From NCBI RefSeq assembly GCF_029690065.1, contig NZ_CP121463.1:558001-622000 (forward strand): a DNA stretch of 64,000 nt, written 5' to 3'. A program made the position numbers and the translations under genes. Shown here piece after piece: positions 24,856 to 33,727 of this stretch (position 1 is its first letter; the number at the start of each line of letters is the position of its first letter). Source of the DNA: Arthrobacter sp. Y-9 (lineage in GTDB: Bacteria; Actinomycetota; Actinomycetes; Actinomycetales; Micrococcaceae). The notes beneath the pieces were generated by a model that worked only from the letters and a program-made list of their open reading frames with translations, was not told where the DNA came from and did not search any database.

Positions 24856-26511
24856 ATGGTCCTGACAGTCTTCCACGGCGGCGTGGTCGCGGCCGATCCC
24901 CGCATCCCCGGACAGGGCGGGAGCACAGCACAGGGGGACGTCACCGCCCTCGCGGTCCGCGACGGCGTCATCGAGGCCGTCGGTCCGGAGGCGGAGGCGC
25001 TGCTCGGCCAGGCTGACCACGTCGTGGACCTGGACGGCGCCTTCCTGGGTCCCGCGTTCGCGGACGGCCACGCGCATCCGCTCTTCGGCGGCATGGAGGA
25101 CCTCGGCCCCCAGATCCGTTCGTGCGGGTCCGTCGAGGAGATCGTGGCCGCCGTCGCCGCGTATGCGGAGGAGAACCCGGACCAGGAATGGATCCTCGGC
25201 GCGAGCTACGACGCCACGCTCGCCCCGGGCGGCCTCTTCGACGCCGCCTGGCTCGACGAGGCGGTGCCGGACCGTCCCGTGGTGCTCAAGGCCTGGGATT
25301 ACCACACGCTGTGGGTCAACTCGGCGGCGCTCCGTGCGGCCGGGATCGATGCCGGGACCCCGGACCCGGACCGTGGCCGGATCGTCCGCCGCGAGGACGG
25401 CAGCCCCCTCGGGACCCTGCAGGAGTACGGTGCGCTGGAACTCGTGGAGCGCGTCGCGCCGGGATACTCGCTGAGCCGGCGCGTGTCCGCCCTGGAAAGC
25501 GCCACGTGGACGCTCGCCGCCTCCGGGATCACCTGGGTGCAGGACGCCTGGGCCGCCCTGGAGCACCTGGACGTGTACCTTGAGACCGCGCGGCAGGGCC
25601 GCCTCAACACCCGCCTCAACCTCGCGTTCCTCGCCGAGCCCGGCCGGTGGCGGGAGAACCTGGACACCTTCGTCGCGGCGCGCGAGGCCGTCCAGGCGGT
25701 CGGGTCCGATCTGCTGACCGCGCAGACCATCAAGTTCTTCGCCGACGGGATCATCGAAAGCCACACCGCCTGCATGCTGAGCCCCTACGCGGACTCCCCG
25801 GAGGACACGGGACTGCCCAACTGGAGCCAGGACGAGCTGAACGACGCGCTCGCCGCCGTCGACCGTCTCGGTTTCCAGGCCCACATCCACGCGATCGGAG
25901 ACGGCGCCATCCGCATGGCACTGGACGGCATCGAGGAGACGACGCGGCGCAACGGCCCCCGCGACCGCCGTCCCGTGCTGGCGCACCTGCAGGTCATCGA
26001 CCCCGAGGACGTCCCGCGCTTCGCGGAGCTGGGGGTCGTGGCCAACTTCGAACCGCTCTGGGCCCGCGAGGACGACGTCATGAACCTCCTCACCATCCCG
26101 CGCCTCGGCAGCCCGCGCTCCGAACGCCAGTACCCCATCGGCAGCCTCGTGGAGCGGGGCGTCGCGGTGTCCTTCGGCAGCGACTGGCCCGTCACCTGCC
26201 ACGAGCCGGTGCCCGGACTCGCGACGGCGGTCACCCGCCAGACCCCCGACCACCTGCCGGCGGGCGGCTGGCTGCCTGCCGAACGCGTCGACGTCGACGC
26301 CGCCCTCGCCGCGTACACCTCGGGCGTCGCCCATCAGGCGTTCGCCGAAGACCGCTGGGGTTCGCTGCGCCCCGGCCTGAGCGCCGACCTGGTGCTGCTC
26401 TCCCACGACCCCCGGGACGTGGCCCAGGAAGAGATCCAGGACATCCAGGTGAAAGGCACCTGGCTGGCCGGACGCCGCACCCACACCGCGCTGCTCCCCG
26501 CCGCGCGCTGA
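24856..26511 (+). CDS. amidohydrolase (YtcJ-like, amidohydrolase_3)
   Basis: A 551-residue cytoplasmic metal-dependent hydrolase of the YtcJ/NfdA group, which includes N-substituted formamide deformylases. The metal motif FADGHAHP is present; other ligand regions are the carboxylated-lysine candidate TIKFFADGIIESHT, HIHAIGDGA, LAHLQVID and the terminal aspartate FGSDWPVT. The C-terminus RPGLSADLVLLSHDPRDV closes the beta-sandwich. No signal peptide. The ATG at 24856 follows GGAG. It is followed after 50 nt by an APC permease, so the pair probably imports and hydrolyses an amide or related amine; the true substrate is unknown. Confidence 0.9.
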   Translation: MVLTVFHGGVVAADPRIPGQGGSTAQGDVTALAVRDGVIEAVGPEAEALLGQADHVVDLDGAFLGPAFADGHAHPLFGGMEDLGPQIRSCGSVEEIVAAVAAYAEENPDQEWILGASYDATLAPGGLFDAAWLDEAVPDRPVVLKAWDYHTLWVNSAALRAAGIDAGTPDPDRGRIVRREDGSPLGTLQEYGALELVERVAPGYSLSRRVSALESATWTLAASGITWVQDAWAALEHLDVYLETARQGRLNTRLNLAFLAEPGRWRENLDTFVAAREAVQAVGSDLLTAQTIKFFADGIIESHTACMLSPYADSPEDTGLPNWSQDELNDALAAVDRLGFQAHIHAIGDGAIRMALDGIEETTRRNGPRDRRPVLAHLQVIDPEDVPRFAELGVVANFEPLWAREDDVMNLLTIPRLGSPRSERQYPIGSLVERGVAVSFGSDWPVTCHEPVPGLATAVTRQTPDHLPAGGWLPAERVDVDAALAAYTSGVAHQAFAEDRWGSLRPGLSADLVLLSHDPRDVAQEEIQDIQVKGTWLAGRRTHTALLPAAR

Positions 26512-26561
26512 GCCGCACGCCGAGCAGACCCCGCGTGCCTCCCCGACAGAAAGACCTCCCC

Positions 26562-27929
26562 ATGGCATCCACCCCTCTCGAACCCCCGGCGCAGGCCGGC
26601 CTGGTTCCCGGCGACCGTCCCCGTCAGCTCCGCCGCGTCCTCGGCCTGGCCGCCCTGGTCATGTTCGGCCTGAGCTACATGGCCCCCGTGACCGTGTTCA
26701 CGACGTTCGGCACCGTCACCCAGATCACCGACGGTCACCTGGCCGCCGCCTATGTGGTCGCCCTGGCGACCATGTTCTTCACCGCCCTCAGTTACGCCCG
26801 CATCTCCGGGGTCATCCCGGCCGCGGGCAGCGCCTACTCCTACACGACCCAGACGTTCGGCGGCCATCTCGGCTTCGTGACCGGCTGGACCCTCATGCTG
26901 GACTATCTGTTCCTGCCGATGATCAACTTCCTGCTCGTGGGCCTCTACCTGAACTCGGCGTTCCCCGCCGTGCCGGGCTGGGTGTTCTCGCTGGTGAGCG
27001 TGGTCGTCGTGCTGGCGTTCATCGCGCTGGGCGTGAAGTTCGTGGGCAAGTTCAGCGGAGTGATCGTGGCGATGGCCGTGGCGATCATCGTGGTGTTCAT
27101 CGCCCTGGCCGTCTCGTACCTCTCCGGCAACCCCGCGCCCTCGGTGCTCGCCCCGTTCGAGACCGGTTCCGGCGGTGTGGGCCCGATCTTCGCCGGAGCG
27201 GCCGTGCTGGCCCTGTCCTTCCTCGGATTCGACGCCGTCTCCACCCTCTCCGAAGACGCCCGGGACGCGCAGCGGAACATCCCGCGCGCCATCGTCATCA
27301 CCACGGTGCTGGGCGGGGTCATCTTCATCGCCGTCGCCTGGGCCGGCGGCCTCGTCTTCCCGGACTGGCACGCCTTCGGCTCCCTGGACACCGCGGGTAT
27401 CGAACTGATCGAGAAGGTCGGCGGCCCCGTGCTGAGCGCCATCTTCATCGCGGTGTTCGTGGCGGGCTGCATCGGCTCCGCCATGACCAGCCAGGTGAGC
27501 GTCAGCCGCATCATCTACGCCATGGGCCGCGACGGGCTCCTGCCCCGCGCCTTCGGCAAGCTGCACCCGCGCTTCGGCACCCCCGTGCTCGCCGCCGTCT
27601 CGGTCTCCGTGGTGTCGCTGCTCTCCCTGGTCCTCTCGCTGGAGATCGCGGCCACGATGATCAGTTTCGGCGCGCTGTTCGCCTTCTCGATGGTCAACCT
27701 GTCCGTGGTGAAGTACTTCATCTGGGACCGTAAGGGCCGCACCCCGCGGGATCTGCTGATCCACCTGGTCCTGCCGCTCATCGGCTTCGCCCTGACGATC
27801 TGGCTGTGGACCTCCCTCGCGCCGACGTCCTTCACGGTGGGCGTGTGCTGGATGGTGGTGGGCGTGATCTTCCTGGCCGTCCGCACGAAGGGATTCCGCC
27901 AGGCGCCCCCGAAGCTCACGTTCGAGTAG
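26562..27929 (+). CDS. APC-superfamily amino acid/amine permease
   Basis: A 455-residue transporter with about 12 transmembrane helices. APC hallmarks are the first-helix start LGLAALVMFGLSYMAPVTVF, the unwound-helix region SGVIPAAGSAYSYTTQTFG, and LSFLGFDAVSTLSEDARDAQRN in helix six to seven. The protein looks like members annotated as putrescine or amino acid permeases. The ATG at 26562 is used; the much longer frame upstream is only the +1 shadow of the amidohydrolase gene. It likely forms a two-gene operon with the amidohydrolase and supplies its substrate. Confidence 0.92.
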   Translation: MASTPLEPPAQAGLVPGDRPRQLRRVLGLAALVMFGLSYMAPVTVFTTFGTVTQITDGHLAAAYVVALATMFFTALSYARISGVIPAAGSAYSYTTQTFGGHLGFVTGWTLMLDYLFLPMINFLLVGLYLNSAFPAVPGWVFSLVSVVVVLAFIALGVKFVGKFSGVIVAMAVAIIVVFIALAVSYLSGNPAPSVLAPFETGSGGVGPIFAGAAVLALSFLGFDAVSTLSEDARDAQRNIPRAIVITTVLGGVIFIAVAWAGGLVFPDWHAFGSLDTAGIELIEKVGGPVLSAIFIAVFVAGCIGSAMTSQVSVSRIIYAMGRDGLLPRAFGKLHPRFGTPVLAAVSVSVVSLLSLVLSLEIAATMISFGALFAFSMVNLSVVKYFIWDRKGRTPRDLLIHLVLPLIGFALTIWLWTSLAPTSFTVGVCWMVVGVIFLAVRTKGFRQAPPKLTFE

Positions 27930-27941
27930 CGCGGCGGCGGG

Positions 27942-28020
27942 CACGGCTCCCGCACCACGACGACGGCGGTGGGCCGGGCAGCGCGCCCGGCCCACCGCCG
28001 TCGTCGTTCAGAGAGCCGTG
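27942..28020. terminator. nested 79-nt bidirectional hairpin
   Basis: A perfect 23-bp inverted repeat (27957-27979 with 27985-28007, 5-nt loop AGCGC) is embedded in an outer 8-bp inverted repeat CACGGCTC/GAGCCGTG (27942-27949 and 28013-28020). It fills the convergent gap between the permease and the DmpA-like peptidase and probably terminates or stabilises both transcripts; no T-run is seen. Confidence 0.75.
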
Positions 28021-28030
28021 GTCGGCACGG

Positions 28031-29203
28031 TCACGACGCGAACGCCGCGCGGACCTCCTCGTGGGGGAGCGCATGGCTCCTGTGGCCCTCGCGGCCGACC
28101 ATGTCCCGGGCCGCGACGAGGGCGTTGAGGACGGCCTCCTCGGTGGCCTCGACCACAGCCTCGTAGAAGGGGTCCATGCTGCCCCAGGCCACATGGGAGA
28201 GCTGTTCGACCACCACGCCGCCCGCGCCCATGCGCGAGCCGAGGCCGCCCTCGTTCGCCGTGGAGAAGGCGAGGAAGATGTCGCCGGAGAAGTGGCTTCC
28301 CGTGGTGCCCGTGCGTGCCAGTCCCAGGCTCACCCGGCGGGCGAGCGCGCGGCACTGGTCCGGGAGCATCGGCGCGTCCGTGGCCACGATCACGATCACG
28401 CTCCCGGCACCGGCCACCGCGTGGGCCGGGGACGCGGTGTCGCGCTCGAACCAATCGGTGGTCGTCATGGGATCGGGGGCCTGGGAGTCCCTCCCGAGCC
28501 GTCGCCCGGCCACGCGCAGTTCCTTCCGGGAGCCGAAGTTGGCCTGCAGGAGCACGCCCACGGTCCAGGAGTCGCCGCCCGAACGGACCACCCGGGAGGC
28601 TGTGCCCGTCCCGCCCTTGAAGCCGTAGCAGTTCATGCCGGTCCCGCCGCCCACATTGCCTTCGGCGATCGGCCCGGTGCGGGCGTCGTCGAGGGCGGCC
28701 GCGGCGTGCTCGGGACGGACGGTGTCCGCATTGATCGAGTTCAGGTAGCCGTCCCAGGTCTCGCCGACCACGGGCAGCATCCACTGCGCCGCGACCGCGG
28801 GGTGATGCTCAGCCATCCACCGATCGACCCCGCGGTGCACGGCTCCCACCGCATGGGAGTTGGTGAGCGCGATGGGCGTCTGGAACTGTCCGGATTCCTC
28901 GATCCAGGTGCTCCCGGTCAGTTCCCCGTTGCCGTTCAGGACGGCGAGGCCGGCCGCGCAGGGCGACCCGGCGGCCGCCTTGCCCCGCGGCAGGATCGCG
29001 GTGACGCCGGTGCGGGCCACCACGGGCCCGTTGTCGATCAGCGTCACGTAGCCGACCTCCAGGCCCGGCACATCGGTGATCGCGTTCCACGGCCCGGGTT
29101 CGCCGTCGAACGGGACGCCGAGATCCCGGGCCCGCGGCGCGGCGCCGAGCGGAGCGGTCCCGGAGGGGCGGCTCGTGCTCGGATCGGAAAGGGGTGCGGT
29201 CAC
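28031..29203 (-). CDS. P1-family (S58) peptidase, DmpA/BapA-like
   Basis: A 390-residue self-processing N-terminal-nucleophile hydrolase, related to L-aminopeptidase D-amidase/esterase DmpA and beta-peptidyl aminopeptidase BapA. The predicted autocleavage is Gly267-Ser268 in AGAGSVIVIVATDAP, creating the nucleophilic serine of the small chain. Other family landmarks are VGYVTLI near residue 51, GNGELTG (90-97), NSHAVGAVHRG and NCYGFKGGTGTASR. No signal peptide, so it is cytoplasmic. Its start overlaps the TetR gene by 4 nt, and an APC permease is first in the operon, suggesting uptake and cleavage of small peptides or amides. Confidence 0.92.
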   Translation of the reverse strand: MTAPLSDPSTSRPSGTAPLGAAPRARDLGVPFDGEPGPWNAITDVPGLEVGYVTLIDNGPVVARTGVTAILPRGKAAAGSPCAAGLAVLNGNGELTGSTWIEESGQFQTPIALTNSHAVGAVHRGVDRWMAEHHPAVAAQWMLPVVGETWDGYLNSINADTVRPEHAAAALDDARTGPIAEGNVGGGTGMNCYGFKGGTGTASRVVRSGGDSWTVGVLLQANFGSRKELRVAGRRLGRDSQAPDPMTTTDWFERDTASPAHAVAGAGSVIVIVATDAPMLPDQCRALARRVSLGLARTGTTGSHFSGDIFLAFSTANEGGLGSRMGAGGVVVEQLSHVAWGSMDPFYEAVVEATEEAVLNALVAARDMVGREGHRSHALPHEEVRAAFAS

Positions 29204-29847
29204 TGCTGCTCCTCGGAGGTGGGTGATGGTGAAGATGCGGATGCGGACGGGCCAGGCGTGATGAGCGTGCAGTCCAGGGCGAGCTCGGCGAAGAGGAGGG
29301 TGTTCCGCAGATAGCGGTCACGCTGCCAGTCGTCGGGGTCGATGAGGTAGAGGTCGTAGGCGTCCTCGAGGGCCACCAGGTTCTCCGCGATCGCGTGGAT
29401 CTCCATGCGGGGCCGGAACGCTCCGAGGGCCGTGCCGACTTCGAGCACGATCTCGTACAGGGCGACCTGCCGTTCCACCACGAGCGCCAGATTGCGCCGG
29501 TAGTGCGGGTTGTCCTGTGCCGCGGACACCACTTGGTACACGATCCGCAGTTCGTCGCTGATGTGTTCGGGGATCCCCGCCTCGATCATGAGGCGGAGCC
29601 TTTCGACCGGGTCGGCGACGCCGTCGATCAGCCGCCGTCGCTGTTCGCTGAACTCGTCGATGACGCCCTTCACGGCCTCCATGACCAGTTGGTCGAAACT
29701 CTCGAAGTGGTACAGGACGCTGCCCGTGCTGACCTCGGCGCGCTCGGCGACCGCGCGCACGCTGGCGTTGGCGATGCCGTGTTCGGCGATCACGCTGCTG
29801 GCGGCCGCGATGAGGTCCTGGCGGCGCTGTCTGCTCTTGGCCCTCAT
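29200..29847 (-). CDS. TetR-family regulator inside a permease-peptidase operon
   Basis: A 215-residue TetR protein. The helix-turn-helix (SSVIAEHGIANASVRAVAER, VSTGSVLYHFESFDQLV) occupies residues 12-55; the C-terminal domain resembles BetI-like regulators. It ends in a Ser-rich SASASSPSPTSEEQQ tail. The start at 29847 overlaps the permease stop by 4 nt and its own stop overlaps the peptidase start by 4 nt, so it is sandwiched and translationally coupled. It most likely represses its own operon through the palindrome near 31394-31425. Confidence 0.88.
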   Translation of the reverse strand: MRAKSRQRRQDLIAAASSVIAEHGIANASVRAVAERAEVSTGSVLYHFESFDQLVMEAVKGVIDEFSEQRRRLIDGVADPVERLRLMIEAGIPEHISDELRIVYQVVSAAQDNPHYRRNLALVVERQVALYEIVLEVGTALGAFRPRMEIHAIAENLVALEDAYDLYLIDPDDWQRDRYLRNTLLFAELALDCTLITPGPSASASSPSPTSEEQQ

Positions 29848-31358
29848 GCCACCGGCTCCTCGGCCGCTGCCGGCTCGGACGCGGCGGCGCGCTCGTCCGG
29901 TGCCGTGACCACCACGGAGGAATTGAGGGCGGCGTAGCGTTCGGGGGAGCGCCGCTGCATCACGAGGCCGGCGATCACGCCGCCCACGAAGACGAGCGGC
30001 ACGACGCCGATCAGCAGGAGATTCACAGGGCCGGTCATGCCGGACACGATATCGAAGTGCGAGACGATGATGGCGAACGCGGCGATGAGTCCCAGAGCGC
30101 CGAGCACCGGTGCGATCACCACACGCCACATCCCATGGCCCCGGCGGTCCTTCCGAAAGAAGCCGATCACCGAGACCGCGGCCACGCCCTGGGCGAAGAC
30201 CAGACCCGCCACGCCCACGGCATACGTCCACAGACTCAGCCCGAGATAGGGGTCCGTGCCGGAGAGCGCCCCGGCGATCATGACCACCAGGCTGAGGCCC
30301 GTCAGCGCCAGGCTCGCGACATGCGGCGACCGCATCCGGTGGTGCGTGCGGGAGAACACCGTCGGCAGTAGGCGCTCGCGGCCGAGGGAGAACACGTACC
30401 GCGCACAGGCGTTATGGAAGGCGAGCGCGCAGGCGAAGAAGCTGGTGATGACCAGGATCTGGAGCACGACGCCGGCCCACGCTCCCAGCGACTGCTCGCC
30501 GGCGATGAACATCATCTCCTCGAGCTTGTCCGAGTTGGCGAGCGCCAGCACGCCGTCCGCCCCGAAGGCGACGGTGAGGGCCCAGAACGTGAAGGCGTAG
30601 AAGACGGCGAGGAACGCGATGGCCAGGTAGGTCGCGCGGGGGACCGTGCGGTCGGCCTGCTTCGCCTCCTCCGCGTAGATGACGGTCCCCTCGAAACCGA
30701 GGAACGCCCCGAAACCGAAGACGAACAGGACGCTGGCGCCCGGGACGAAGAAGATGTTGACGGGATTGAAGGAGGCGGCCGTGGCGTCGGCGATGTGTCC
30801 GCCGTTCTCCACGATCGCCGCGATCGAGACGATGAGGAGGATGAGGACCTCCGCTGTGAGCAGCACCGCGAGGACCTTCGCCCCGACGTCGATGCGCCGG
30901 TAGCCGAGCAGCCCGATCAGGAGCACCGAGAGCGCCGACCAGACGCCCCAGTGCAGATGGATGCCGAACAGGTTCCCGAACGTCAGGTCCGCGAAAAATC
31001 CGAGCAGGGCGTAGAAGCCGATGAGGAGGAACGCGTACGCCATCACGGTGACGAAGGCGACGCCGATGCCCACCGGCTTGCCCAGCCCGGCGGCCGCGTA
31101 GGCGTAGAAGGCGCCCGTGTTGCGGACGAACCGGGACATGGCCGTGAAGCCGATGGCGAAGAGGATCAGGACCGCGCCGCTCGCGAGCATGGCGCCCGGC
31201 GCTCCGATCCCGCCCAGGAAGAACGACAGGGGCGCCGCACTCACGGCCACCGTGAGAGGAGCCGCCGCGGACACGACGAAGAAGACGATGTCGACCGTGC
31301 CCAGTCTCCCGGGTGCGAGGGAGTCCGGGGCCTTGGCCTCGGTGGTCGTGCTCTGCAT
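29844..31358 (-). CDS. APC-superfamily amino acid permease
   Basis: A 504-residue, 12-helix transporter. The N-terminus GRLGTVDIVFFVVSAAAPLTV and the conserved FLGFEGTVIYAEEAKQADRTVP match APC permeases of the amino acid/polyamine type. The C-terminal tail (ERYAALNSSVVV then Ala/Glu-rich) is cytoplasmic. The ATG at 31358 is preceded by GGAGG. First gene of a three-gene unit with TetR and a DmpA-like peptidase. It is not closely similar by eye to the permease at 26562, for instance the helix-six motif differs (FEGTVIYAEE against FDAVSTLSED). Confidence 0.92.
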   Translation of the reverse strand: MQSTTTEAKAPDSLAPGRLGTVDIVFFVVSAAAPLTVAVSAAPLSFFLGGIGAPGAMLASGAVLILFAIGFTAMSRFVRNTGAFYAYAAAGLGKPVGIGVAFVTVMAYAFLLIGFYALLGFFADLTFGNLFGIHLHWGVWSALSVLLIGLLGYRRIDVGAKVLAVLLTAEVLILLIVSIAAIVENGGHIADATAASFNPVNIFFVPGASVLFVFGFGAFLGFEGTVIYAEEAKQADRTVPRATYLAIAFLAVFYAFTFWALTVAFGADGVLALANSDKLEEMMFIAGEQSLGAWAGVVLQILVITSFFACALAFHNACARYVFSLGRERLLPTVFSRTHHRMRSPHVASLALTGLSLVVMIAGALSGTDPYLGLSLWTYAVGVAGLVFAQGVAAVSVIGFFRKDRRGHGMWRVVIAPVLGALGLIAAFAIIVSHFDIVSGMTGPVNLLLIGVVPLVFVGGVIAGLVMQRRSPERYAALNSSVVVTAPDERAAASEPAAAEEPVA

Positions 31359-31393
31359 GGGAACCTCCGGTATGCCTCAACGAGAAAACTGAA

Positions 31394-31425
31394 CAAGTGT
31401 GAGAAAAGTCTCACCCTGTACTTGT
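31394..31425. promoter_or_regulatory. nested palindrome upstream of the permease operon
   Basis: GTGAGA-AAAG-TCTCAC (31399-31414) is a perfect dyad enclosed by ACAAGT (31394-31399) and ACTTGT (31420-31425), 35-70 nt upstream of the permease start. Its symmetry and position suit an operator for the TetR encoded in the same operon. Confidence 0.6.
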
Positions 31426-31613
31426 GGCGCGGTCAAGGCTTTCTGCGCTTAAAGTTGACCAGCTGTTCAGATTTCTGACATGGATCGTTCGTCCCGCGCC
31501 GTGTCGGCGAGGGGAGCCGCCGGACCCTCCCGACACTTCGACAGCTCGTAGAAATTCGTGGATAATCGGGGCTGGACGGGCGGTGCGCCCTTCCAGGACG
31601 AAGGGGAAGGACG

Positions 31614-32312
31614 ATGACGGCACGCGGAGCGCGTTTCGCGCGGGGCTGGATCGCAGCCACCGCCGCGACGTCGATCGCCGCCTTCTCGCATGTCCTCGCG
31701 GGCGGAGCCGTTCCCGCGGCCGCAGTCCTGGTGCTCTCGCTGGTCCTGTCCGGGCTGGTGTGCATACTGCTGGCAGGGAAAGGCCTGCTCACCGGGAAGG
31801 CGCTCCACGCCGGAAAGCCCCTTTCCCTCTGGCGTCTCTCCGCCGGCGTCCTGTTCAGCCAGGCGCTGTTCCACGGCCTGTTCAGCATGGCGCCCGCCGG
31901 GATGACCGCCGGTACGACTGCCGGGCCCGCTGCCACGATGGCGCACGACATGGCCCGGATGGGTCACGCCGGCCACGTCGCCCGGTCGATGGCGCCGGCT
32001 CCCGGCACGGTCGCCACGGACGGGTCCATGGCGCTCATGGATCACTCCTCACCGCTCATGTGGCTGGGCCACGTGGTCGCCGCGGTCTTCACCATCGCCG
32101 TGCTGCGCCATGGCGAGGTGACCCTCCTGAGGCTTCTCGCCGCTCTGCGGATGCGCCTCCTTCCTGTCATTCCCCGGGTGGCGCCGCTCGTCGTCGTGCC
32201 CGGATCGCTGACCATGCCGCTGGACCGGCGCGTCGCGCCGCTGCGCAATCTCGGCGTGCCCCTGCTGGTGATGCGGCATCGCGGCCCGCCGCTGCTGTCT
32301 GAGTCGTTCTAG
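31614..32312 (+). CDS. His/Met-rich integral membrane protein, copper module 2
   Basis: A 232-residue protein with helices at about residues 10-30, 33-54, 72-90 and 148-167. The third loop is loaded with Met and His (MAHDMARMGHAGHVARSM, ALMDHSSPLMW), a composition typical of copper-binding extracytoplasmic segments. The segment LRHGEVTLLRLLAALRMRL matches the ending of the protein at 23275-24057, indicating paralogy. The ATG at 31614 has AAGGGGAAGG upstream. It is followed by copC, a PCu(A)C chaperone and a DyP peroxidase on the same strand. Role in copper uptake or sequestration is inferred from context. Confidence 0.8.
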   Translation: MTARGARFARGWIAATAATSIAAFSHVLAGGAVPAAAVLVLSLVLSGLVCILLAGKGLLTGKALHAGKPLSLWRLSAGVLFSQALFHGLFSMAPAGMTAGTTAGPAATMAHDMARMGHAGHVARSMAPAPGTVATDGSMALMDHSSPLMWLGHVVAAVFTIAVLRHGEVTLLRLLAALRMRLLPVIPRVAPLVVVPGSLTMPLDRRVAPLRNLGVPLLVMRHRGPPLLSESF

Positions 32313-32430
32313 TCACCCCGGCCACCGGTCCGCGTCGCGCGCCGGTGCCGTGAGACCTGCGCGGGATCTCCGCGCCACACTTCTCAGCCGCCCTGCCGGG
32401 CCCCTGTGTCCCGCAGGGCAGGAAGCAGTC

Positions 32431-33060
32431 ATGAGTTCTTTGCCATTCCTTGCATGGCGGAACCCGGGGCGTCGTGCCTCCGTGCTGACGGCCGTTCTGG
32501 TGCTGTGCTTCGCCGTTCTCCTGGCGGGCGCACCGAAGGCCTCGGCGCACGACCAACTGGTTTCGTCCACCCCGTCCGACGGCAAACGCCTGTCGGCAGC
32601 ACCCACCCAGGTGTCCGTCACGTTCAGCGCGGCCCTCATGGACCTGGGCTACGAGATCCGCGTCGTCGATGCGGCCTCGAAGAACTGGGCCCAGGGCAAG
32701 CCCGTGCTCGCACGGGAGACCCTGGCCCAGCCCCTCGCACCGGACCTTCCGGAGGGGGAGTACCAGGTCCGCTGGAGGGTCGTCTCCAGCGACGGCCACC
32801 CCATCAGCGGCAGCTATTCGTTCCTGGTCGGAACGAACGCGAAGGCGGGCACCATTCCGGCGCCCGGACTCGCGCCGGGCACCGAACCCGCCGCTGGAGC
32901 GACCGCGCCGTCCTCTGAGGCCGGCGCCGCGTCGGATTCCGGTCAGGCAGCCGGGGTCCCCGGCTGGTTGATCGCCGGCGGCATCGGCGCGGCCGTGGGC
33001 CTCGGCCTCTTCCTCGCCGTCCGGGCCCTGCAGCGTCTGCGCCGCGACGACACCGCCTGA
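32431..33060 (+). CDS. copC: CopC-like copper resistance protein
   Basis: A 209-residue exported protein. The signal peptide ends at PKASA, so the mature chain begins with His40, the amino-terminal copper ligand of CopC; the second ligand pair is seen as Asp121 and His123 in SSDGHPISGSYSF. The CopC beta-sandwich spans about residues 40-133. A Pro/Ala/Gly linker leads to a C-terminal membrane helix at about 176-197 with a basic end, so the domain is membrane tethered, as usual in actinobacteria. The ATG at 32431 is chosen for the signal peptide. Second gene of copper module 2. Confidence 0.93.
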   Translation: MSSLPFLAWRNPGRRASVLTAVLVLCFAVLLAGAPKASAHDQLVSSTPSDGKRLSAAPTQVSVTFSAALMDLGYEIRVVDAASKNWAQGKPVLARETLAQPLAPDLPEGEYQVRWRVVSSDGHPISGSYSFLVGTNAKAGTIPAPGLAPGTEPAAGATAPSSEAGAASDSGQAAGVPGWLIAGGIGAAVGLGLFLAVRALQRLRRDDTA

Positions 33061-33139
33061 CGGGCACCCTTTTTCATCCCACACTTTCACACCCGTCCCA
33101 GCATCACGCTGCCCGGACGGGCACAGATCAGGAGTCACC

Positions 33140-33727
33140 ATGACCACCAAGAAGACCCTTTCCCTGCTGTCCCTCGCCACTGCCGCCACGCTCGCCCTCG
33201 GCGCCTGCTCCTCGGGTAACGCCCCGGCCCCTGCCGCATCGTCGGCCAGCCCGGCGCCCGCCCTCTCGATCAGCGAGCCCTGGGTGAAGGCGGCGTCCTC
33301 CGGCATGACCGCCGCGTTCGGGACCGTCCGCAACGGCAGCGGCAAGGACATCACCATCACCACCGTGACCACCCCCGCCTCGCCCATGGCCGAGCTGCAC
33401 GAGACCGTCATGAACCCCAGCGGCGGCATGCAGATGCGCGCCAAGGAGGGCGGGTTCACCATCCCCGCGGGCGGTGAGCTCAAGCTCGAACCCGGAGCGA
33501 ACCACATCATGCTCATGAAGCTCGCCAAGGCCTACCGCGCCGGTGACGAGATCCCCTTCGAACTGAAGGCCAGCGATGGCACGGCCCTCAGCTTCACCGC
33601 CCAGGTCAAGGACTTCTCCGGCGCCAAGGAGAACTACGCACCGGGTGGGGACTCGGGCGAGCACTCGGGCCACGGCGGCGAGGACCACTCCGGGCACGCC
33701 CAGCCCACGACCTCCCCGGCCAAGTGA
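33140..33727 (+). CDS. PCu(A)C-type copper chaperone lipoprotein
   Basis: A 195-residue lipoprotein; the lipobox LGAC puts the lipidated cysteine at 23. The domain carries the methionine/histidine Cu(I) site: His87 (ELHETVM), Met97/Met99 (GGMQM) and His122-x-Met124 (ANHIMLM), the H-x(n)-M-x(n)-H-x-M pattern of PCu(A)C proteins that deliver copper to cytochrome oxidase. The C-terminal tail GEHSGHGGEDHSGHA adds further histidines. The TGA overlaps the GTG of the DyP gene. Third gene of copper module 2. Confidence 0.93.
   Translation: MTTKKTLSLLSLATAATLALGACSSGNAPAPAASSASPAPALSISEPWVKAASSGMTAAFGTVRNGSGKDITITTVTTPASPMAELHETVMNPSGGMQMRAKEGGFTIPAGGELKLEPGANHIMLMKLAKAYRAGDEIPFELKASDGTALSFTAQVKDFSGAKENYAPGGDSGEHSGHGGEDHSGHAQPTTSPAK

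Noticed and set aside
24856-31358. Mobile catabolic island
   Set aside because: Composition matches the flanks and no integrase, transposase or attachment repeats were seen.
30414-31478. A plus-strand frame antisense to the APC permease
   Set aside because: Glu/Asp/Arg-rich mirror translation of transmembrane codons; no protein family features.
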